Source: Bemisia tabaci
Taxonomy: Eukaryota > Arthropoda > Insecta > Hemiptera > Aleyrodidae
Reading direction: 5' to 3'
Length of the DNA: 64,000 nucleotides
Assembly: GCF_918797505.1 (NCBI RefSeq)
Contig: NC_092797.1
Location: 13,095,372-13,159,371, forward strand
Below the pieces are notes generated by a model, which ran no database searches, was not told where the DNA came from, and saw only the letters and a program-made list of their open reading frames with translations. Positions 57,283 through 64,000 of this stretch are shown piece after piece. The translations under genes and the position numbers were made by a program. How positions within the stretch are numbered: the stretch's first letter is position 1; the number at the start of each line of letters is the position of its first letter.

Positions 57283-57353
57283 TTGAAGGCGCTGTGAGCA
57301 ACTATTCCGCCTCAGAGGTGTTGCACAGTATCAAATGAAATTGAAGGCGCGCC
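57283..57353. repeat. H-core/J-like fragment
   Basis: TTGAAGGCGCTGTGAGCAAC, GAGGTGTTGCACAGTATCAA, AAATTGAAGGCGCG. This is the reverse of the H-core flank at 30978. Confidence 0.6.
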
Positions 57354-57935
57354 ACAGTATGTAAATAGACTGGTATTGTTTACCGCTATGTAGAGTTCTA
57401 CTGATTCAACGATGTGCAGCTACTATTCGATTGATTTTTGTGAAACGTGGTACTAGATGACATCATTTGAGGATTAACTTGAATTTCATCTCAAATTTTG
57501 AAAATTCAAAAAGCCAAGGTAGTGGACGTATTTATAGCCTAAAATCTATCTCAGCTCCTGTTCGATCGATTACTGTGAGACTTAGTGCCGGGGGGGGGGG
57601 GGGTACTTTTTGAAATTAAGGCCGAATTTTCGATTTTTTTAGAAAATTCAAAAGTCAAAGATGGTGGAAGTGGCCTAAATGGCTCTGTCCGAAATTATTC
57701 AACTTTACAATCGAGATATCTATTTTCTGCCCGTTCAATCTCAAAATCCATGTTCTCTCAGCCAATTTAGACTTCAATATCGGTGCGCTCTTCAATTTTT
57801 GTGTGCTAAAACTCCTTAACCACTTAATTATTCATTTATTAATTCACATAGTTTTGCGTAAATGATAATGTTTTTGATTTTTTTTATTTGTTTTCACAAG
57901 AAATTGGTTCTTAAAATACACTATTCTGTTCACAG
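57354..57935. other. Intron end; G14 tract
   Basis: A loose direct repeat (TTCGATTGATTTTTGTGAAAC at 57428 and TTCGATCGATTACTGTGAGAC at 57561) and a 14-G run at 57590-57603 are the only structures noticed before the splice acceptor. Confidence 0.4.
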
Positions 57936-58037
57936 GTGTCATGGATAAGACGAAGGGACTTAAACTTACTGACGGTGGGATTAGCCACTTATAGTAGTGA
58001 TGATCGCTTCAGCGTGGATCACATAAGGCATTTACAG
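57936..58037 (+). CDS. Dpr/zig-8-type Ig protein, exon with C to D strands of Ig domain 1
   Basis: A 102-bp exon encodes exactly 34 residues: VSWIRRRDLNLLTVGL, then ATYSSDDRFSV, then DHIRHLQ. VSWIR carries the core Trp of the Ig fold. LLTVGL.TYSSD.RF is the most recognisable signature of the Dpr family's first Ig domain, which forms the DIP-binding face. TTCTGTTCACAG precedes it and GTAAGT follows, both at phase 0. That fits the phase-0 donor at 40536, and the joined reading continues ..FGTGV to VSW. The F-strand YECQVS segment, the second Ig domain and the membrane anchor must lie beyond the window. I looked for an in-frame continuation through 64000 and found none. Confidence 0.93.
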
Positions 58038-59002
58038 GTAAGTCAATTTATCTAGCCTCCACGTAACATTATTTATTTCCAACTTTACAGAAGAATAGAA
58101 GAAGTATTAAAAAGGACTAGTTTAAGGTTCGGAACCAACCTCAGCATTGAACTCGTTAGTCAGTGCTATAAGGCAAAAGAAAGGTAATTCTGAAAAAAAT
58201 GTATATTGGATATCGGAATTTTTTGCAGGAGCAGATACAATTGATTCATTTTTAATGTTTTCATCGACAAAATCGAAGTATGAAATTCCCAAGGTACTTG
58301 ATCAATGTCCCTTTTCCAATACAAGTTTAATCATCGCAAAAATCTCAAAATCGGAAAAAATCCGCTCTCTTGCCCTTTTGTTTTTTGCTTCTCCGAAAGT
58401 CGACACAACTCATGCAACGCACTGTTCTCCGAACAAACTAATAAAACTATTGCAGCTGGTGGAATATCGATGGATAAAGTAAAAAATTGGGTATCTTCGA
58501 TGAACAAGCTGCAAATTTCTGCCCATATTATATTTCTTTAAAAATGAAGTGATCAACAATTTTGCTTTCGAATATTCTTAGAATTTTCTTTTCATACTAT
58601 AGTCACGTCATTTTCAAATAAAATTTGTTAAGAAAAAGAGGAAGCAAAATTTAGTGCAAGCATGAAACAATATTTTTTTTAAAACATTTTTTATAGTTAG
58701 TTTACCCTTAAATAAATAAACCATAATCGTAGATTTTGCAACTTTGGAATTGATGTACACATTTTTTGACGGTTGCTATTGATATTTCGCAGTGTGTCTC
58801 CGAAAATGAAGGGGGTCCGTTGACATTTTAACCGATCACGAGCTCCGTTCAGGTTCAATTCAGTTTTATGGCGACTGAAGGACTCAAGATGAAGATGTGG
58901 TTAGTGGGAGATCTCAGAGTTTATTTGTAAGGTAGGAGGATGATAGGCCCTTCGCGTCGCTTCGTGTCGTGTCGTAGCGAAGCCTTGGGCGGAGATCCGC
59001 CA
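58038..59002. other. Start of next intron, no further exon seen
   Basis: It opens with the donor GTAAGTCAATTT. The 111-codon frame at 58147-58482 has no Ig-like motif (no YxCxV) and is not taken as the following exon. Confidence 0.5.
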
Positions 59003-59260
59003 CGCTGTAGCCAGGGCTAAGGAAAAACGCCGTATGAACCTTCAGACGTTGCCAAGTTACCTTCGATAAAAACCGAAATAACCGAGAAAATTGTGAATAT
59101 TTTTCCCAAAATTTTCAGACAATTTTACACGCAATTTTAATCTAATATATCTGAAACTTTCAATGAAAAAAGTGCGGGAATGTTGTCAAAAATACATGTT
59201 TTATCAAGGGAAATTTGGCAACTCCGAATGATCATACGGCGTTTTTCCATAGCACGATAG
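59003..59260. mobile_element. Family B MITE
   Basis: Left CAGGGCTAAGGAAAAACGCC, GTATGAACCTTCAGACGTTG; right GATCATACGGCGTTTTTCC, ATAGCACGATAG. Full length. Confidence 0.85.
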
Positions 59261-59682
59261 AGGGGGACACAGCTGTAGTGGAAATTCTTAAGGGTCGCCC
59301 CGAGTGGTGGGGGGGGGGATGCGAGTTTGAGACGAAGGTGAAGGGGCTTGTGGCGACAGTTGTGGCTTTAATCTACCTTAAGCGGAGATGCGAAATGAAA
59401 AATAGAGTAATGTCCTTCTCCTTCCCGGCGTTGCACTTCGTTTGTCTCTCGGGATTCTGCTCGGTTTAATGCGGAATCTAACGCACGATGACTGCTGCAC
59501 ACTTTGGGTCTTATTTACTGTTGTTCCGCAAACGGATATTTTCCGTAAGAGGCCTCATTTCGTTTACATTGTAATTAAGGGAGATTTAAGGGAACATTCA
59601 AAATAACATCAGTGAAAAAAAAAATTTTCCAGATGAAGAGTAAAATTCAGCAGTATAACTCAAGGTACGGGTTCCTTGAATG
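59261..59682. other. No recognised gene
   Basis: The frame at 59215-59469 starts inside the B element and has no recognisable domain. Confidence 0.35.
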
Positions 59683-59860
59683 GGATTACAATGATTTTCC
59701 ACTGCAAAAAGTACAAAATATAGACGAAAAAATTATTCAATTTTGACAAATTTAAGGTAAATTCGAACCTACCTTAAAATTTAAAAACAAAAACTCGTTA
59801 TATATTTTCTTTCGTGTTTTGCACTCTTTATAGTGGCAAATTATTGTAATCCATTTCAAA
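59683..59860. repeat. Family F repeat, copy 2
   Basis: TGGGATTACAATGATTTTCC at the left pairs with the right end (AAATTATTGTAATCCA). ATTCAATTTTGACAAATTTA and TTTTCTTTCGTGTTTTGCAC match copy 1. Confidence 0.7.
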
Positions 59861-60782
59861 AATCAATTTCTAAGATTATACTCTGACCTAGTCCATGTAA
59901 TAGTAAAAAATTAGAAAGCTTAAAATTTCCTCAGTCATTCATTGTCCGTATAACTATTTGCAGAACTGCGGCGCTCCCCCCCCCCTCCCGCCCAAACGTC
60001 TTTCAGACAATAAATAACGCAAGGAAAGTTTGAGTTCTCTCATTTTTAGCTATTCCAATTTCAACTCGACTTTGACTGCCATCGATGACGCAAGCGGCCG
60101 AAGCTGAGTTTCATAACGCACGAATAAGTGAGTCCATCGGGCAGCGTAAAATGAGAGATGAATCGGCAACACTGCCAACTCCTGTCACGTAGACCATTCA
60201 CTTCCCTTTCTCGGTGGCGGGCCATCAGTCTTGGACCGAAGTTATGATCGCTCGCCGTAAGAATAATACTCTTCAAATTGAGGAGGCCACGATGACCAAG
60301 TAATGATCAGCCTTGAGAGAAGGTTTCAGGAATGCCTTATTTTTTGTCGGCAATCGTTACCTTGACCATGTGGGCCCGTTATTGCGCGTAACATTTTTTA
60401 GGCTTTATGTAGGAGGGAAAAAAGGATACATATTTTAGTTCCAATTTGGTTTTTTGCCCCTACCACTCTGCCAAAAATTGACCATCGAAAATTTTGAGAC
60501 ACGAGATTAGACGCAGATATTGAACCAGCGAAAGGTTACAACATGTTGATAACCAAGGTTTGTCACTCTGTTCGAAACTCATTGTTTGTTTTCGAAGCTC
60601 TTATTTCCTGTCCCTCTTTTGATTTTCTGTGTCGTCGTGCAACGCGCACAAGAAAGCATCCAACATTAAAACCCTTCAATCATTCAATCCTGTGAATCTG
60701 TCATTCGGGAAGCGCCAAAATATTCTGTACGTATCTCCTGATTCCTGTTTTTTCGTGGTGTAAAGTCTTTTTGCTCACTCTA
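59861..60782. other. No recognised feature
   Basis: Unique sequence with a C-rich run at 59961-59977. No supported gene. Confidence 0.35.
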
Positions 60783-60996
60783 CACGGAAAAAAGTGTTAA
60801 GAGGTATCCCCTAAAATTGTAGCACTACCCCAATTTGTTGGATTATATGAAAATTTCCAATTAGTTTCAGTAGTACTGCAACTCAAATTGGGGCAGTACC
60901 GCAAAATTTGGGTTAGTGCCTAACTTATTGGGGTACTACCACAATCAATTAGATACTTCCAATAGCTGGGATGTAACCCCTACCTATTTTTTCCGT
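60783..60996. mobile_element. CACGGA-ended element with iterated GGGGTAGT motif
   Basis: Left end CACGGAAAAAAGTG, right end ATTTTTTCCGTA. The interior iterates TAGCACTACCCCAATTTG, CAAATTGGGGCAGTACC, GGGTTAGTGCC and GGGGTACTACC. A single copy with the same end design as families A and X. Confidence 0.6.
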
Positions 60997-61168
60997 ATGA
61001 AATGTTGGTTTTCCCGATTGCTAAGAGCCCTCATCATACAATTCAAGCACAAAAAATTGAATTATTATCATATATCATTTAAACGAAATGAACAATGAGC
61101 TGAAAAAATTGTCTCTCCTTATGAGCATTTTGTCTCATGTCTGGGAGAACTTAAATTGGCAGAATATC

Positions 61169-61463
61169 TTTTCCGCACAAAGTACATTTGTGGTAATTTT
61201 TCCGATTATCGTTGCCGCACAAATTCATTTTCACACAAATCAGATCTCAAACATCTGGCAATATTTGGCACAGTTGGTCCCTGTTGGACTGCTGGGTAAG
61301 GTGAGAAATAATTCTATCAATCTTTTTTTACTAATTTTTCTTAAATATACCTCATATTTTTCTCGACGTCGCCACTTACTACAGAATATTATTTGTGCGA
61401 AAACGATTTTGTGCGGCAACGATAATTGGAAAAATTACCACAAATGTACTTTGTGCGGCAAAG
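61169..61463. repeat. Foldback element (GCACAAAGTAC type)
   Basis: The arms pair: CCGCACAAAGTACATTTGTG with GTAATTTTTCC, against GGAAAAATTAC with CACAAATGTACTTTGTGCGG. Next come ATCGTTGCCGCACAAA against TTTTGTGCGGCAACGAT. The 141-codon + frame (61088-61513) runs through both arms and is an artefact. Confidence 0.8.
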
Positions 61464-61723
61464 CCCTTAATAATTTTCCATCCATTTTTCAATACTTTTT
61501 TGCCACTGAGTAAGTCTCTCTATCTTAGCAATTTATTTCCTCAAGTCGTTGCTCCTCTCATCTAAGGGTATATCGACGGCGTAAGTCTGCAATCTCATAT
61601 CTCGTTTACGGTGTCTGAAAATCCTCTATGTTATTTTTTTAAAGGAGAACAAATTGACATCATTCCTTGAAGTTTTTGCAGAATTGTCTTTTCACTGAGA
61701 AGAAAAATTACGGCAGTTTCAAA

Positions 61724-62232
61724 GAATGGAGATGTTGCATGTGTGAGGGATTTGCGATTTGACGATTGATTCTCATGTAAAAATTCGCGAGAAACACGAT
61801 AGTGCCACTGGTTTTCTCTCAAATCAACCCCCAAGCTCAAAAAAAGCTCTCAAGTTGAGGCCAAAATGGAGGGAATATCCAACGCTATCCTGAAAGTCCA
61901 CCTCTATATCAAGACAAACTCTCCATGCTAAGATAGAAAGCAAATACATTAGCAGGATTTCCGTGTTTTCAGTTTTGGAGCCCCCAAATAAAGTGGCAGC
62001 CCCGTCAATGTATTTGCTCCCTATCTTTGCATGGAGAGTTTATCTTGATGTAGACGTGGACTCGCAGGATAGCGTGGGATATCCCTTCCATTTTGGCCTC
62101 AACTTGAGAGCTTTTTTGAGCCTGGGAGTCGATTTCAGAGAAAACCAGTGGCACCATCGTGTTTCTCGCGAACTTTTACACAATAATCAGTAGTCAAATC
62201 GCAAATTCCTCACACACGCAACATCTCCATTG
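61724..62232. mobile_element. Family R foldback, arms about 225 bp
   Basis: The left arm begins AATGGAGATGTTGCATGTGT and the right arm ends ACGCAACATCTCCATT. Inside, AGAAAACCAGTGGCAC and its complement, CAACTTGAGAGCTTTTTTGA, CATTTTGGCCTCAAC, and CTCCATGC..ATCTT with CAAATACATT pair in order to a loop of about 57 bp (61951-62006). By eye the arms are about 85 percent identical. A separate copy of the arm's outer end lies at 62395-62452. Confidence 0.9.
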
Positions 62233-62237
62233 TATGT

Positions 62238-62345
62238 ACCCTCAAGATAAGTTGGATTCGGTTGGGTTACACAACTAAACTAACCCTGCGGCAACGCGTG
62301 AAGTATCACAGAAATTGAAGGCGCGTAGGTTCGGAGTGCGCATTA
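62238..62345 (-). repeat. Family I repeat, inverted
   Basis: GATAAGTTGGATTCGGTTGG, TTACACAACTAAACTAACCC, GCAACGCGTGAAGTATCACA, GAAATTGAAGGCGCGTAGG, TTCGGAGTGCGCATTAATTG. Reverse complement of the units at 19921-20122, and it sits directly next to the R element. Confidence 0.8.
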
Positions 62346-62394
62346 ATTGTATCTCAACACACTCCTTCAAATCTGTGGCTTCTCGCAAACTTTT

Positions 62395-62452
62395 ACAAAA
62401 GAATCGATAGTCAAATCGCAAATTCCTCACACATGCAACATCTCCTTTGCTG
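62395..62452. repeat. Family R arm end, separate copy
   Basis: ACTTTTACAAAAGAATC, ATAGTCAAATCGCAAATTCC, TCACACATGCAACATCTCC. Matches the right end of the R element. Confidence 0.75.
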
Positions 62453-62567
62453 TTGAGTAATTTTCTGTTTAACAAATAAAGTACGACAGGAAGTCAGCGA
62501 CGTCGCAAACCGAGTTATGCGATTGCCGACTTACACCGTCGATATCTATAATTTCCTCTTGAGCTCT

Positions 62568-62633
62568 GTTCTCCGTATAATTCTATGATTTCCGAGGCTC
62601 ACGTGGAAACTTAGAGCTATGCCCTCACAGACA
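62568..62633. repeat. Family G-like remnant
   Basis: TCTCCGTATAATTCTATG and GAGGCTCACGTGG recall the G hairpin core. Decayed. Confidence 0.4.
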
Positions 62634-62669
62634 AGGAGTAACAAAATGATGAAAATATTTCGTCACGAG

Positions 62670-62716
62670 GAATTCGGCAACATCGGACTGCTCATACGGC
62701 GTTCTTCCTAAGCACA
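62670..62716. repeat. Family B right-end fragment
   Basis: AATTCGGCAACATCGG..GCTCATACGGCGTTCTTCC..TAAGCACA. Confidence 0.65.
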
Positions 62717-63173
62717 CGAAAACGATCTTACGCCTCTCTGCAAGGAAGCGATCCTTTTATTAGCACTCCGCCTCGTCGGATGGAAGAAAGAGTCGGCATG
62801 ACAAAAAGCTCGCTGCAATATCCGCGCCGTGCCGCTCGGGTCAAAGTCAAAGAATCAGGCCCCACCGGGGTAGGGAGGCGGGGGGGGGGGGTGTCATGAA
62901 AAAGACGAGCAAAAGGAGAGGGAGACTCAAAAGCCAACTTGGGATTAGCACTTGTCAGGTGGAACGGATGAGCAGGAGCAGGGGCAGGCTCAAGTGTTGG
63001 CTCATTTTACAATAGATCTCTCAACAGGCGTTTCCTCAGACGCGAGTTCGCGCGACAACGACGACGAAGACGGAGGCTCACGTTGTCAACTTTGAAAGCT
63101 ACCGCTGAGGTGTGACGTAGCAGCAAGGCAGCAAGTAGCCGTGTAAGGTCGAAAGGAAGAGATGAGACGCAAA
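62717..63173. other. No recognised gene; G12 tract
   Basis: Moderately GC-rich unique sequence with a 12-G run at 62880-62891. No supported frame. Confidence 0.35.
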
Positions 63174-63400
63174 CACTGGAAAAAAAAGTCGCTTGGATCT
63201 AGAGTCCAGACTCTTGGAAACGATGACAAGGAAAAATACTCTTGATTCAATCGGATTTTTACTTAAACCAAGAACCAATCCGCTTAATTTAAGCGGATTT
63301 CCTTTGATCCAAGTAAAAATCCGATTGAATCAAGAGTATTTTTTCTTGTCATTGTTTTCAAGAATCTGGACTCTAGATCCAAGCTATTGTTTTTCCAGTG
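63174..63400. mobile_element. Family A palindromic MITE, copy 7
   Basis: Ends CACTGGAAAAAAAAGTCGC and TTGTTTTTCCAGTG. This copy has the GCTTGGATCTAGAGTCC subtype in both arms. TA follows the right end. Confidence 0.9.
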
Positions 63401-63420
63401 TAGCATATGAACCGCGTTCA

Positions 63421-63649
63421 GCAGAAAGGAACCAAAGAACATCAGCTAGTGCCAGATTTAACCGGGCAGTTAAATTTTTTACAAGAGAACATTAATGCTG
63501 ATTCTTTTGAAAATTTTAAAGAATTTGTTTCCTACTGTGCAGAAAATTTACTGAAATCTGCACAAAAATCCGCCTAAACGTTTTAATGTAAAAAATTAAA
63601 TTGCTCAGTTAAATTCGGCAATATCTGACGTGGCTTGGTTCCTTTCTGC
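63421..63649. mobile_element. Family P MITE, copy 2
   Basis: The ends pair: GCAGAAAGGAACCAAAGAAC..ATCAG with CTGACGTGGCTTGG..TTCCTTTCTGC. Inner segments GCCAGATTTAACCGGGCAGT and ACTGTGCAGAAAATTTACTG lie between. Same ends as 20823-21040. Confidence 0.85.
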
Positions 63650-64000
63650 TTGACTAACCTGCTATCTAACCTCCCACGGGAACAACAGGTACCTTGAGTG
63701 AATTTTACTTTGAGGTTCGAAACTACTTCCGAATAAGTTCAGTTACGAATAGCTTCGGAGCGGTTACGTTTAGCTTCAATTCAGATTTTACCAAACAATT
63801 CGCGATTAAACAGCTGGATGTAATTTATTGCGTATTTTTGATGCCAAAATCCTGGACAAGCTCGATTTTAAAAGGTCTAAGGACTCAAAAGAGTTTCAAA
63901 CGCTCCGCAAAGGCCGGAAAATGATTGCAGTGAAGTACTGCGACAGTCAGATCGACATCTCCTCTCAGTTCTTACTGATGTTTGTTTAAATGAGACTTTT

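Noticed and set aside
58147..58482. 111-codon frame as the next Dpr exon
   Set aside because: No YxCxV or other Ig motif, and no acceptor in a fitting phase at its start.
61088..61513. 141-codon + frame, with CxxC-like residues
   Set aside because: It runs through both arms of a foldback element, so the cysteine motif is accidental.

Overview
The window looks like a repeat-saturated, AT-rich stretch of an insect nuclear genome. Two short exons on the + strand (40319-40536 and 57936-58037) together encode most of the first immunoglobulin domain of a Dpr / zig-8-type neuronal cell-surface protein, a family typical of arthropods and other invertebrates. They are separated by one intron of about 17.4 kb. 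The first visible exon opens in mid-codon behind a splice acceptor, and the second closes on a clean splice donor, so further exons must lie on both sides. I could not recognise any in this window. A 104-bp fragment of mitochondrial COI fits an insect. Its sequence and the style of the repeats make a hemipteran, possibly a whitefly, my best guess, but that is inference.

Nearly everything else is short non-autonomous DNA transposons (MITEs and foldback elements) and their fragments, often nested. I use working letters for families. A: long palindromes ending CACTGG-A(n), seven full and two partial copies. X: palindromes ending CACGGAG-A(n), three copies. B: ends carrying CATACGGCGTT..CCTTAGCAC, about eight copies plus fragments. 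C: ends TTTGGATTGCATTTTGCA, two copies, both nested. D: ends GGACTGCATTTTGCAATT, about ten copies. E: ends AATTGGACGTATTTCTGCC. F, G (GAGCCCTG..CAGGGCTC hairpins), H (about 950 bp, CCTGGTAAAAATTGGC ends, central hairpin), I, J, K (CAGTGGCG ends), L, M, P and R are described at their entries. No autonomous element is intact. The only transposase trace is a mariner-type remnant at 7117-7332, and a non-LTR endonuclease scrap lies at 39421-39657.

Layout: 1-26 kb holds scattered A, B, D, I, K and P elements, a SINE candidate and GC-rich unique islands. 27-36 kb holds two H elements in opposite orientation, with direct repeats, a 16-bp phased GTCCA array and nested B/C and G/C insertions between them. 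37-40 kb holds B, G and L elements leading to the first Dpr exon. 40.5-57.9 kb is the intron, with A, X, GGTAA-motif, E/D and M/X nests, the mitochondrial insertion and one polypyrimidine and one polypurine tract. 58-64 kb follows the second exon and contains B, F, a large foldback (R), I, A and P. The most distinctive pattern is a set of palindromic elements with closely similar A-flanked ends, each family iterating its own short motif inside. No rRNA, tRNA, CRISPR or bacterial-type operon was found.
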